64,000 nucleotides of DNA from Blautia pseudococcoides (GCF_001689125.2 NZ_CP015405.2:2261001-2325000), one strand, 5' to 3'; positions 16,316-24,871 are shown, counted from the first letter of the stretch. Numbers and translations are program-made. Notes: a model not told the origin generated them from the letters alone.

Positions 16316-16999
16316 TTAGTCAAATAACCTTGCTATATATTCTTCTTCATTTTTGCCTTTTTGTAATATGTTAATATTCTCTTCATCCACCATTAAAATA
16401 TAATATGACAATGGGTATATAAAATTTGGGGCACATGAAAATGTATAACTTCCGCATGAATATGCCGCAATAAATTTATTTTTTTCATGTTCTTGTATTA
16501 AAGCATTCGTCTTAATTATTCCGGTATAAGAAGATGTCCTATCACCAACATTCACACAAATCTCTTCTGAGTCATTAATTATCAATGGGTAAATATCGTA
16601 TTCTCTACTATTAAATGGAATTAATAAATTTGTGCCCATATCAGTTATCCACCACATACTATTCCCTGCAGCGAACTTCAAAAACGGCTTCTTCAGTTCC
16701 ACATCCTCAGTAAAATCCATCTCCGTCCCATTCCCGCTCTCACGAAACAACCCTGTCCAATGGCCTTTCATATTTTCATTTTCTATATCAAATTCATACT
16801 GACGGAACGGTACTTTCTTTGTGATCGTAAATGTTGTGGGAAATCCGCTCTTTGTATACTCTACAAAAGTTTTGCCGTCCCCCATCTCCTCTATCCGGCT
16901 CAAATCACTGCGCCAGGCATAATTCTTATTATCCGTAACTGCCTTCCAAACCTGTTCCGCGCTGGCCGCCAGGCGGACTTTCATATTTGCTTTAGCCAT
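16316..16999 (-). pseudogene. Chimeric ORF: SRPBCC-domain gene broken by the AT-rich island
   Basis: Residues 1-112 form most of an SRPBCC/polyketide-cyclase-like domain (AEQVWKAVTDNKNYAWRSDL, then GHWTGLFRESGNGTEMDFTE and KPFLKFAAG) with normal GC. After FAAG, near 16663, base composition drops abruptly and a 115-aa AT-rich tail of unknown family follows, containing SYTGIIKTNALIQEH and CGSYTFSCAPNFIYPLSYY. SRPBCC proteins of this group usually end with a helix here, so the junction looks like an insertion point where the incoming block's partial gene was joined in frame. The start at 16999 follows GGAGG. Whether the hybrid is functional is unknown. Confidence 0.7.
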
Positions 17000-17134
17000 A
17001 TCTGCCTCCATTTTCACTTTTCTTCCAGTCTACCCTCTCCTTTCCCCCTTGTCAAATGTATAATACCCCTGAATTTTACTCCTCCACCTCAGGCTTGCTT
17101 ACTTTTCCGGATGACAAAATTGAACCATAAAATA

Positions 17135-17178
17135 AATAAGCGCCTGCCCTCCGTATCCCGGATGGCAGACGCCTTATT
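17135..17178 (-). terminator. Terminator of the NhaC-family carrier gene
   Basis: AATAAG-CGCCTGCC pairs with GGCAGACGCCTTATT; on the minus strand it is followed by TTATTTATTTTATGG. Confidence 0.6.
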
Positions 17179-17190
17179 ATGAATACAAAA

Positions 17191-18621
17191 TCACATCACC
17201 AGACCACATACCACATACAGCACCGTAGCAATTGCCGCCGTCACGACTGCATAAGGAAGCTGCGTCTTTACATGTGAGAACAGGTCCGTGCCCACCGACA
17301 TGGAGGACAGAATGGTTGTATCTGAGATCGGAGAACAGTGATCTCCGAAAATACCGCCTGAGACAACCGCGCCAATGGCCAGCAGAATATTGGAATCCAT
17401 GGCAACTGCCATTGGAATCGCTATAGGCATCATAATGGAGAAAGTACCCCAGCTTGTGCCTGTGCTGAAAGCCATAACTGCGCCCAGCAGGAAAATAATA
17501 GCAGGTCCGAAAGCACCGCTGACTCTGCCTCCGATCAGGCTTGCAAGGAAAGTGCCTGTTCCCAATGTCTTGATCACACCGCCGATGGCAAATGCCAAAA
17601 CCAGCAGGATAACAAGGGTAAGCATATTGCTGACACCTTTCAATACAAAATCCCCAAACTGCTTTCCTGTCATGATCTTCTGTCTTGTGTAGAAGATACA
17701 CATAACCAGCAGTGTAATGGTAACTGCATAGAGAATGGATGTAGTTCCGTCACCCTCTGTGATATTTCCCTTACCTGTGACAAGCAGACCGATAAAAGTT
17801 CCGCCGATCAGTACAATAAGCGGCAGCATCATATTCCACTTGTTCTCTTTTCCGGGTTCTACCAGCTCATCAAAGCCCTCGCTGTCGTTAAGCAGGGGAA
17901 CAACGCCGTCGTCATACAGCTTTCCTGTAGTGCGCACACGCTCCTCCGCTTTTTTCATGGGTCCCCAGTCTTTTCCGCTTAATATATAGAACAATACCAT
18001 GATAAGGGAAACAATACTGTAGAACTGGAAGGGCAGGCTCCGAATCAGAAGATTCATAGGATCCCCGGTGATCACACCCGCCGTTATCTCCGCCCCGATC
18101 AGTCCCATCAGCATAGCGCCCCAGGAGTTCAGCGGGATAATGGCATTGATCGGTGCTGATGTGGAGTCACAGATATAGGCCAGCTTTTCTCTGGAAACTT
18201 TATACTTGTCAATCAGCGGCCTTGTCACAACACCTGTGAACATGATACTTAAAAGCCCGTCGATAAAAATAATGATACCGATAATATAAGCGATCATCAT
18301 AGCCATCTTTTTATTCTTAACCTTATTGCCCTGCTCTGTCAGATACGTCACAAAGCCATTGACGCCGCCTGACACACGCACCAGAATAACAAATGCACCC
18401 ATCAGTGTTGTAAATAAAAATGTTTTCAGGTTTCCGGTGTCTGCGCAGACATTTAAAATCTGATTCACCATCTCATTCACAGCGGTGAGCGGATTCCATC
18501 CGCACAGGATCAGTTCTCCGGAAAAAATACCAATCAAAAGAGCAAGCGCCACCTTCCGAAACGCGATGGCAAATGCAATGGCAATGATTGGCGGAATCAA
18601 AGTCAAAAATCCGTAATCCAT
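17191..18621 (-). CDS. NhaC-family Na+/H+ antiporter-like carrier
   Basis: A 476-aa membrane protein with about eleven hydrophobic segments, matching the NhaC/YuiF-type carriers. Visible features: IIFIDGLLSIMFTG, CDSTSAPINAIIPLNSWG and HCSPISDTTILSSMSVG, conserved in the family. It is the last gene of a minus-strand unit with RidA and a D-cysteine desulfhydrase-like enzyme, so it probably carries an amino acid (cysteine-type or D-amino acid) in exchange for Na+ or H+ rather than acting in pH control. That is inference from context. The start follows GAGGAGGG. Confidence 0.85.
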   Translation of the reverse strand: MDYGFLTLIPPIIAIAFAIAFRKVALALLIGIFSGELILCGWNPLTAVNEMVNQILNVCADTGNLKTFLFTTLMGAFVILVRVSGGVNGFVTYLTEQGNKVKNKKMAMMIAYIIGIIIFIDGLLSIMFTGVVTRPLIDKYKVSREKLAYICDSTSAPINAIIPLNSWGAMLMGLIGAEITAGVITGDPMNLLIRSLPFQFYSIVSLIMVLFYILSGKDWGPMKKAEERVRTTGKLYDDGVVPLLNDSEGFDELVEPGKENKWNMMLPLIVLIGGTFIGLLVTGKGNITEGDGTTSILYAVTITLLVMCIFYTRQKIMTGKQFGDFVLKGVSNMLTLVILLVLAFAIGGVIKTLGTGTFLASLIGGRVSGAFGPAIIFLLGAVMAFSTGTSWGTFSIMMPIAIPMAVAMDSNILLAIGAVVSGGIFGDHCSPISDTTILSSMSVGTDLFSHVKTQLPYAVVTAAIATVLYVVCGLVM

Positions 18622-18642
18622 AGTTTTCCCTCCTCTTTCGTG

Positions 18643-19629
18643 TCAATACTGGGCAAACAGAGAACCAAAGCCTCCTGTATGCAGATAACAGACAGGCCCC
18701 TCTGTTTTTCCCCTTTCCAGCCAGTCCCTCATACCGACCAGAACTTTACTGTTATAAATGTTTTCAATAAAAACACCTTCAGCTCTGGCAAACGAAAAGA
18801 TCTCCTTGGCACTCTCACTGGTATTTGCGCCCCAGCCCCGGCCCCGGAAACCATCCTCAATAAAACAGAGCTCTTCCACAGGTTTTCCTGCCGGGATTCC
18901 CGTTATCTCCTCCACCTCCCGAACAGTATCCGCAATGTGTTTTCGCAGGTTTTCCCTGTCATCCTCCACACTGACAATTACAATACGGAAGGGATTTCCC
19001 ATAACTGCATTCCCATACACCAGCCCTGCTGCCACACCGCCGTTTCCTCCCGGTGCGAAAATGGTCATGGTGCTGATCCCCTGCTCCTTACATTGTTTCA
19101 TAAGCTCCGGCACTGCTGCCGTGTACCCAAGAGCCCCTCGTCCTGTGGTTGCTCCATTTCTCACCACATAGGGATTTTTCCCATCTCTGCGGTATTTTTC
19201 AAACAGTTCCTCCACAAAGGCATTGCGGGCATCCGAATCCACATCCCCAAGAAAATAGGATTTCACCCCAAGGATCCGGTTCAGCAGCAGATTCCCCTCT
19301 TTCTTCTCCGGCTCTGTACCGTTGTGGACCAGTTCGCAGTCCAGTCCCAATTTGGCGCAGGCCGCAGCCGTCAGGGTACAGAGATTGGACTGGGCAGGCC
19401 CTGCTGCCAGAATCGTCCTGCTGCCCTCCTTTACCGCCTCTCCCAGTATGTATTCCAGACTTCTTATCTTGTTGCCTCCGGGACCGATACCTGTCATATC
19501 ATCACGTTTGATATAAATTCCGGGATATCTCCACTGCTCCTCCAGCCTGTGCAGACCATGGAGCGGTGTGGGAGCCGGCATAAGCGGTACCCGTTCCGTC
19601 TTCTCTAAAAAAGTCTCCAGCAAATGCAT
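18643..19629 (-). CDS. D-cysteine desulfhydrase / ACC deaminase-family PLP enzyme
   Basis: A 328-aa fold-type II PLP enzyme. D-cysteine desulfhydrase converts D-cysteine to pyruvate, H2S and ammonia; ACC deaminase and related beta-eliminating lyases are close relatives. The PLP lysine is in GPGGNKIRSLEY, the substrate-side loop in GPAQSNLCTL, the phosphate loop in APGGNGGVAAGL, and the end of the domain in CYLHTGGFGSLFAQY. RidA, next upstream, removes the reactive enamine/imine that such enzymes release, which supports an alpha,beta-elimination reaction. D-cysteine is the favoured substrate but 2,3-diaminopropionate or another D-amino acid is possible. Starts behind GAGGAGGAGAGG. Confidence 0.85.
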   Translation of the reverse strand: MHLLETFLEKTERVPLMPAPTPLHGLHRLEEQWRYPGIYIKRDDMTGIGPGGNKIRSLEYILGEAVKEGSRTILAAGPAQSNLCTLTAAACAKLGLDCELVHNGTEPEKKEGNLLLNRILGVKSYFLGDVDSDARNAFVEELFEKYRRDGKNPYVVRNGATTGRGALGYTAAVPELMKQCKEQGISTMTIFAPGGNGGVAAGLVYGNAVMGNPFRIVIVSVEDDRENLRKHIADTVREVEEITGIPAGKPVEELCFIEDGFRGRGWGANTSESAKEIFSFARAEGVFIENIYNSKVLVGMRDWLERGKTEGPVCYLHTGGFGSLFAQY

Positions 19630-19646
19630 GCTTCCTCTCCTCCTCT

Positions 19647-20018
19647 CTAACGTTCAGCAATTACCTCGACTTCACAGAGCACACCCTTTGGCAGTGTTTT
19701 AACCGCCGCACAGGAACGGGCCGGGTTGGTGGTGAAGTATTTTGCATAAACTTCGTTAAACGCGGCAAAATCCTTCATGTCCGCCAGAAAACAGGTGGTC
19801 TTGACCACTTTTTCAAAGCTGCTGCCTCCTGCTGCAAGCACAGCACCTACATTTTCAATAGATTGCTTTGCCTGAGCGGTGATCTCCGCCTCCATAACCT
19901 CACCGGTAGACGGGTCAATGGGAATCTGTCCTGAAGTGAACAAAAGTTCATTCGTTCTCATTCCCTGTGAATACGGGCCGATCGCGGCCGGTGCTTTTTC
20001 TGTACTGATAATTTCCAT
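19647..20018 (-). CDS. ridA: RidA family enamine/imine deaminase
   Basis: A 123-aa protein of the RidA/YjgF/UK114 family that hydrolyses 2-aminoacrylate and similar enamines formed by PLP enzymes. Family features are IGPYSQG near residue 15, FTSGQIPIDP, and NPARSCAAVKTLPKG with the conserved arginine, ending in CEVEVIAE. It is the first gene of the minus-strand unit with the D-cysteine desulfhydrase-like enzyme and the carrier, and it is divergent from the DauR-type regulator, with two operator-like dyads between them. Confidence 0.95.
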   Translation of the reverse strand: MEIISTEKAPAAIGPYSQGMRTNELLFTSGQIPIDPSTGEVMEAEITAQAKQSIENVGAVLAAGGSSFEKVVKTTCFLADMKDFAAFNEVYAKYFTTNPARSCAAVKTLPKGVLCEVEVIAER

Positions 20019-20068
20019 AATTTCAGTCCCCCATTTCTCTGTCGTTTTATCATATTAAAGAGTATATC

Positions 20069-20137
20069 ACTAAACTATTTTTTAGTCAATAGATGTTTTT
20101 TCATTGTTTTACTCTTTTCACTGAAATATTTTTCAGT
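20069..20137. promoter_or_regulatory. Two 18-bp dyads, likely operators for the DauR/YheO-type regulator
   Basis: Site 1 (20069-20086) is ACTAAACTATTTTTTAGT and site 2 (20120-20137) is ACTGAAATATTTTTCAGT. Both have the form ACTRAA-N6-TTYAGT. Their starts are 51 bases apart, close to five helical turns, so they present the same face of DNA. They occupy the gap between the divergent regulator and ridA. Confidence 0.65.
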
Positions 20138-20193
20138 CTATATTGCGTTTCCTTCATAAAAAAGTTATAATAAAACGAAAGGAGGATTTTGCC

Positions 20194-20856
20194 ATGAATT
20201 ACCTTACCCTGACAGAAACAGATAAAACCATTCTGGAATCATATAAGACAGTCCTGGACGGACTTGCAGAATATTTAGGGGACGGATATGAACTGATTCT
20301 CCACAGCCTGGAGAACCTGGAGCACTCTGTCATAAAAATCATTAACGGACATTACACCGGACGTGTGGAGGGCGCTCCCATCACAGATCTGGCACTGAAA
20401 ATGCTGGACAATATCCGTCAGAAAAAAGAGCCGGCCGCCCTGTGTTACTTTAATAAGAAAAACGGCAACACCCTGAAATCCGCCACCATTCCTATCCTTG
20501 GGGAAAAGAAACGGATCATCGGCCTGCTTTGCATTAATTTCCACACAGAGGTTTCTTTTGCCAGCATCCTGGCAAGCTTCACCCCTGCAAGCAGTATTGT
20601 CCCCGGTGTGACAGAGACCTTCAGCGACAATGTGGAGGACCTGATCGCCTCCGCCCTGGATGAGGCCAAAACAAAAATATACGCCAATCCTATGATCTCC
20701 ACTACCAATAAAAATAAGGAGATTATCCATCTCCTGTACGAAAAAGGTATTTTCAATATGAAAGACGCTGTCATCAAAGCAGCAGAAAGCCTTGGCATTT
20801 CTAAAAATACCGTATATCTGCATCTGCGGAACCTGGAAAAAGAAAACGGCAGTTAA
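20194..20856 (+). CDS. YheO/DauR-type transcriptional regulator (PAS-like + HTH)
   Basis: A 220-aa regulator. The ATG at 20194 is chosen because AAAGGAGG precedes it. The N-terminal 130 residues form a YheO-like PAS domain (YLGDGYELILHSLENLEHSV then INGHYTGRVEGAPITDLAL); the C-terminal part carries a helix-turn-helix ending in AAESLGISKNTVYLHLRNLE. DauR controls D-arginine use in Pseudomonas, and relatives respond to amino acids. Here it is divergent from ridA, the desulfhydrase and the carrier, so it most likely controls them in response to their substrate. Confidence 0.88.
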   Translation: MNYLTLTETDKTILESYKTVLDGLAEYLGDGYELILHSLENLEHSVIKIINGHYTGRVEGAPITDLALKMLDNIRQKKEPAALCYFNKKNGNTLKSATIPILGEKKRIIGLLCINFHTEVSFASILASFTPASSIVPGVTETFSDNVEDLIASALDEAKTKIYANPMISTTNKNKEIIHLLYEKGIFNMKDAVIKAAESLGISKNTVYLHLRNLEKENGS

Positions 20857-20873
20857 AGGCTTTTGACGTAAGT

Positions 20874-20904
20874 GTGCCGGACAGAAAACACCTCTGTCCG
20901 GCAC
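20874..20904. terminator. Hairpin after the DauR-type regulator
   Basis: Perfect 12-bp stem GTGCCGGACAGA / TCTGTCCGGCAC with a 7-base loop, 18 bases after the stop. No clear T-tract, so it is a likely but weaker terminator. Confidence 0.6.
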
Positions 20905-20962
20905 ATACTCCGTTTCAAAGAAAAGGCCGGGCCCTCTGCAAATTTCGTCTTAAACGCCGATT

Positions 20963-21321
20963 TTACTTTACGGCTGGTATCTCATGCCAAGTCGGGAAAG
21001 GTCTTTCGTTACAACACCGTTGATTTTTCCTGCCTCTATATCTACCAACTATGGAATGAAACACTTCTTTTGCTCCATATAGGAAATGGAAATCCCGTTT
21101 CTTATTCAATTTTTCATATGAGAAATAGGGACTTTTTATTTCACACCCTATAAAATGCGTTTTCGCCTTATGAATACAGCGTTTCCTGCCTTGTAGGATA
21201 TAAGGTTTCTTGTGCCCCCCTTGTTAGTCCCACAGATATACTGTGTATGATTTTGTAAACATTCTATCGGATTTAACAACGGTGTAATTCTCTTTTCATC
21301 AATATAGCATTCCATGCACAT
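20963..21321 (-). pseudogene. Small Cys-rich protein, apparently frameshifted at a G6 tract
   Basis: From an ATG at 21321 (behind AAGGAGGTG) the frame gives MCMECYIDEKRITPLLNPIE, then CLQNHTQYICGT, and stops at 21148 after 57 residues. The N-terminus with CxxC and later Cys looks like a small zinc-binding protein I have seen in Firmicutes. At a run of six G (minus strand; 21215-21220) a one-base insertion would join it to a further open frame running to 20963 (KAKTHFIGCEIKSPYFSYEK among others). Either the gene is frameshifted, or the run is phase-variable or a sequencing error. Confidence 0.5.
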
Positions 21322-21406
21322 TATGGTTTCACCTCCTTACAAATTCTATTTTTTTATCTTCTATAGTCATATAAACTGGAAGTTGTTACATTGTGGGGTA
21401 TGTTCA

Positions 21407-21913
21407 TTATACATGTTTTGTTGTTTTTACTCTTGATTGTGCAATTTCTTCAAATAGTTGTTTTTCGTTTAGGTCTTTAAAAACTCTTTTTGGAATTAAC
21501 GTATATATTCGTGGTGCTTGCATTAAGTAATAAAAATCATGGCTTTCCCATAGTGCAGAGTAAATATCCCACTTCATTTCTGATTCAATGCTTTGTGTTT
21601 TAAATTTAATTGTTTCCTTAGAGAATACCAGCGTATATTCCTCATGATATTTTGCAGTTTGTTTGAATTTCAGTATAGGCATTAGAATATATAAATAGCT
21701 TCCCAATGCAGTTACAACAATTACCAATCCAAATATTAAAATACTAAATATACTAAAAGAGGTGAACAGCATATAAACTACCGACAGCAGCAAAAATACA
21801 GCGACTAAAGCAATATCATATTTATGAATAATTTTACTAGAAATTAAATATTGCCTTTCTGCTCTTATATATTCTCTTTGAGTATATTGAAATCTTAATT
21901 CTACTGTTTCCAA
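21407..21913 (-). CDS. YcxB-like membrane protein
   Basis: A 168-aa protein starting at a TTG (21913) six bases after GGAGG. A 20-residue soluble start is followed by two close membrane segments (about residues 35-80), then a beta-rich soluble domain with YTLVFSKETIKFKTQSIESE and WDIYSALWESHDFYYL, the pattern of the YcxB-like C-terminal domain. Function unknown; possibly a membrane-associated regulator or partner of sensor systems. It follows a 64-aa gene with a 43-base gap on the same strand and is somewhat AT-rich. Confidence 0.75.
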   Translation of the reverse strand: METVELRFQYTQREYIRAERQYLISSKIIHKYDIALVAVFLLLSVVYMLFTSFSIFSILIFGLVIVVTALGSYLYILMPILKFKQTAKYHEEYTLVFSKETIKFKTQSIESEMKWDIYSALWESHDFYYLMQAPRIYTLIPKRVFKDLNEKQLFEEIAQSRVKTTKHV

Positions 21914-21956
21914 AGGTATACCTCCATTCGTTATATAAATAATCTTTATTACAACT

Positions 21957-22151
21957 TCAAATTTGAAAATCATTTCTTCTTGTAAGTTTCAGTTTTATAT
22001 TTCTTCTTTCAGCAATCTTCTGAAACACCTCTACCACATACAAGCATTGTTCCTTAAATGGTAGTGAGGACAATTCGTCATTATTAATATATTCAGGAAG
22101 AATAGGTGCATTGTTTAATTCAGCCCACAAAAATGCAATCAATTTTTTCAT
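21957..22151 (-). CDS. Small conserved-looking protein, 64 aa
   Basis: Begins at an ATG nine bases after GAGGAGG and encodes 64 residues. The hydrophobic-aromatic start (MKKLIAFLWAELNNAP) is too short and mixed to be a sure signal peptide; the basic end holds ERRNIKLKLTRRN. Function unknown. Read together with the YcxB-like gene downstream. Confidence 0.6.
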   Translation of the reverse strand: MKKLIAFLWAELNNAPILPEYINNDELSSLPFKEQCLYVVEVFQKIAERRNIKLKLTRRNDFQI

Positions 22152-22329
22152 GGTTATGTACCTCCTCAATTTCCAGTGTATTGTTTAGGCAATATGAAAA
22201 TTATTTCAATATCGTCAGTTCTTTTCTGCTTTTGAAACGTTACTTATCAGTCTATGTTTTGTAAAGGGCACTGTTCGGCATTGCTTGTAGTATTTCTTAG
22301 CTTAGTAATGATATTTTTTATTTGCATGC

Positions 22330-22664
22330 AGGTAAACATAGGACAGATAGGCACCCTGGGCCGCAAGCTGTATCCAGCGTGATCGGGCTCCTGTAATTCT
22401 GACTGATATAGGAAAGGACGGGATACAGCTTCCCATCCCGGATGACTTCTCCCAACTCATACGTTTCCCCGGAAAAAAATGGTGCAGCAAGATATGCAGC
22501 ACCACCATTAAGCGTTTTTTCAGTATTTCCGGACAGCAGGTGCTTAGATATTTTCCGGACACACGCAGAAGCAGCACCATATTCTGCCCGCGGCTCTCCA
22601 TATGCTTCAAATACACCTGAAAATTATCCATCCCGGCTCTCCTATTCCATATCCGTTCATCCAT
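22330..22664 (-). pseudogene. Possible AraC-type regulator remnant
   Basis: No intact gene fits this stretch. One frame gives LSGNTEKTLNGGAAYLAAPF then YPVLSYISQNYRSPITLDTA, which resembles the linker and first helix of an AraC-family DNA-binding domain, followed by stops. Another frame holds a 120-codon ORF from 22664 that looks unlike any protein I know. The simplest reading is a frameshifted and truncated regulator gene lying directly after the DUF445 gene. Confidence 0.35.
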
Positions 22665-22665
22665 C

Positions 22666-23565
22666 TTAAAGCAGCAGATTCAGCAGTCCGATGATAAATC
22701 CGATCAATGCGCCCAGATTAATGACAGCATTGAGTTCTTTCTTCATAATAGACATGAGGATATTCTCCACTTCCAGCACGTCCATGCCGTTTACTTTTTC
22801 CTCCACTACTTTTGCGATCTGGAACTTTTCTGCCAGTTCGCCTGCCTTGTCACCTACAAATTTCACGTAGATGCTTTCCACCAGGGCGCGGATCTTCTCC
22901 TCACCCAGAGGGAGGGATTCCACAATATCGCTGATCCTGCGGCTCTCCACAGCCGCGATCTCCCCAACCACAACCGGGTGGATCTTGACATGGCCGTTCT
23001 CTCTGATATAATCCCCCACTTTTCTGCCGATCGGTTCCGCAATGGAGTTGATCAGATCATCCGTAAGGAACATGGACACCATAGAGCCCTGGAATTTCTG
23101 CTTCACTTCCCTGGCCCCCTCCTCCGCGATGATCGCACCTACATCCAGCTTGTCCAGCCCTTCTGTAATGCGGTCTGTAATAAAATCCTCCAGTTTTCCC
23201 CGCATGGTCTCATAGTCATCCTGCTCCACATAGTGCTGCAGGAAACCCTCAACCGTATCATCACTGTTCTGCACGTTCTGTATGCCTTGGCTGATCCGGC
23301 TGACAATGGTACTTTTCACACCCTCGGACAAAAGCATATCTTCCAGGTCCTTCTTAGTGATCAGATGGTCGCCCACCGCACTTCCCAGAGCCTTCGCCAG
23401 TCTACTTTTTCCTCTGGGAATAATACCCGGTGTAAAGGGCAGTGTCCAATTTCCGATCTTCACCGGATACAGGGGGCGAAAAAGCATTTTCACTGCAATA
23501 TAGTTTGTACAGTAGCCAATGACCGCTCCGATGAGCGGCCCGGCCAGTAAACGTAAAAATTCCAT
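22666..23565 (-). CDS. DUF445 family (YheB-like) membrane-associated protein
   Basis: A 299-aa protein. The N-terminal membrane segment GPLIGAVIGYCTNYIAVKML is followed by FTPGIIPRGKSRLA, a signature of DUF445/YheB proteins, then a long helical, charged middle part and a second membrane segment at the C-terminus (VINLGALIGFIIGLLNLLL). Such proteins are found in Firmicutes and some are linked to spores or the envelope; the biochemical role is unknown. The start follows AAGGGA. 25 bases separate it from the CyuA-like gene upstream, so they may be co-transcribed. Confidence 0.88.
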   Translation of the reverse strand: MEFLRLLAGPLIGAVIGYCTNYIAVKMLFRPLYPVKIGNWTLPFTPGIIPRGKSRLAKALGSAVGDHLITKKDLEDMLLSEGVKSTIVSRISQGIQNVQNSDDTVEGFLQHYVEQDDYETMRGKLEDFITDRITEGLDKLDVGAIIAEEGAREVKQKFQGSMVSMFLTDDLINSIAEPIGRKVGDYIRENGHVKIHPVVVGEIAAVESRRISDIVESLPLGEEKIRALVESIYVKFVGDKAGELAEKFQIAKVVEEKVNGMDVLEVENILMSIMKKELNAVINLGALIGFIIGLLNLLL

Positions 23566-23590
23566 TACTATCCCTTCTATTCATTATGTT

Positions 23591-24871
23591 TTATTCGTTA
23601 TGTTCAATCATGATCTTCAGAATCTCTTTGTCAGTCTGTTTCATGCCTTCCTTGCCTATGTATCCCACACAACTGATGGTCTCAGGGGTGTCCTCCTGGA
23701 GGATTCCCGTGTAAGGGGCATAGACTTTGTTTTTCATTGCCAGGTTGTGGGCCATAATGGCTGCATCCAGGCTGGTAGCTATCTTGGCTGCACAGGAGAT
23801 TTTCGCTCCGTCACAGATAATGCCCGGAATATTAGCCAGTGTATTTTCCACCGTCATTTTTATCTGGTCCAGAGTACCGCCCACCATATAGGTGAGAGCC
23901 GCACCGCTGGCGCAGGAAGCGGAAACCGCACCGCAGAAGGCGGACAGCTTGCCGATATAAGTTTTCTGGTAGATCGTCAGCAGATTGGAGAATACCAGGG
24001 AACGGTAAAGCGTCTCCTGGTCCACCTGCTTGATCCTGGCATACACCACCACCGGTACGGAGGAGGCAATGCCCTGGTTGCCGGAACCGGAATTGATGAT
24101 GACCGGAAGGTCACATCCGCCCATTCTGGCCTCTGAACCTGCTGCTGCATAGGCTTTCATCTGGTTCAGCGTGGTATCCGGATAAGATTCCACCAGAAGT
24201 TTCCCAAGCCCCAGACCGTATTCCCCCTTCATGCCCTCATTGGCAATGGCCATATTGCAGGTGATCTGTCTTTCAATGAGATGCTGCACTTTGGAAAGAT
24301 CCACCGTGTCGGCAAACTCCTTGATATTTTCCATATTCAGGATGACTTTTCTCTCATCTGTATCATCATACTCAAATTTTGCGGCACCCTTCAGCAGTTC
24401 TTCTCCGTCTTTTCGGATGCTGGTGATGTTGGTGTGTCCGTCACGGATTTCCACTATTGCGCTGTGCTCTTCTGTGTACAACTCCAAGATAATATGAAGC
24501 ACACTGGGACTGTCCAGGAATTCCACCTTACAGACACCTTTTTTCAGCATCTGTTTCGCCATCTCAATATCCGCGTCTGAAACATCCTCCAGGACTTCCA
24601 TCTGCTTCCCGGCATTTCCGCCGGCAATGCCCAGAAGTACCCCGGCCTCTATACCAACCAGACCTTTGGAATTAGGTATGGTCACACAGCGTACATTTTT
24701 AATGATATTGCCGCTGCATTTGGCAATGACTTTTTCAGGCATTCCGCCCAAAATCTCCCTTGCCCTGGCACCGCCGTACGCAAGCGCGATGGGCTCTGTG
24801 CACCCCATGGCAGGAACCAGTTCAGATTCCAGGATTTTTATATAATCTTCTATGATTTCATTTGTCATCAT
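23591..24871 (-). CDS. L-cysteine desulfidase family protein (CyuA/UPF0597, formerly YhaM)
   Basis: A 426-aa enzyme of the family that splits L-cysteine into pyruvate, H2S and ammonia using a [4Fe-4S] cluster. Family features: AMGCTEPIALAYGGARARE near residue 22 with the key Cys, SGNIIKNV, GSGNQGI, and the late cysteine-rich loops AFCGAVSASCASGAALTYM and IICDGAKISCAAK that supply cluster ligands. E. coli CyuA is the best studied relative. The enzyme lies 4 kb from the D-cysteine desulfhydrase-like gene. The start is the first of two tandem ATGs after GGGAGAGGG. Confidence 0.88.
   Translation of the reverse strand: MMTNEIIEDYIKILESELVPAMGCTEPIALAYGGARAREILGGMPEKVIAKCSGNIIKNVRCVTIPNSKGLVGIEAGVLLGIAGGNAGKQMEVLEDVSDADIEMAKQMLKKGVCKVEFLDSPSVLHIILELYTEEHSAIVEIRDGHTNITSIRKDGEELLKGAAKFEYDDTDERKVILNMENIKEFADTVDLSKVQHLIERQITCNMAIANEGMKGEYGLGLGKLLVESYPDTTLNQMKAYAAAGSEARMGGCDLPVIINSGSGNQGIASSVPVVVYARIKQVDQETLYRSLVFSNLLTIYQKTYIGKLSAFCGAVSASCASGAALTYMVGGTLDQIKMTVENTLANIPGIICDGAKISCAAKIATSLDAAIMAHNLAMKNKVYAPYTGILQEDTPETISCVGYIGKEGMKQTDKEILKIMIEHNE

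Noticed and set aside
18640..19608. 322-codon plus-strand open frame opposite the D-cysteine desulfhydrase-like gene
   Set aside because: Exact antisense of a strongly conserved PLP enzyme; Cys/His/Pro-rich random-looking product.
20872..21153. 93-codon plus-strand ORF after the DauR-type regulator
   Set aside because: It begins inside the hairpin at 20874, has no ribosome site and overlaps a better minus-strand small gene.
22302..22664. 120-codon ORF after the DUF445 gene as an intact protein
   Set aside because: The frame gives no recognisable protein, while another frame shows AraC-like sequence with stops; treated as a decayed gene.
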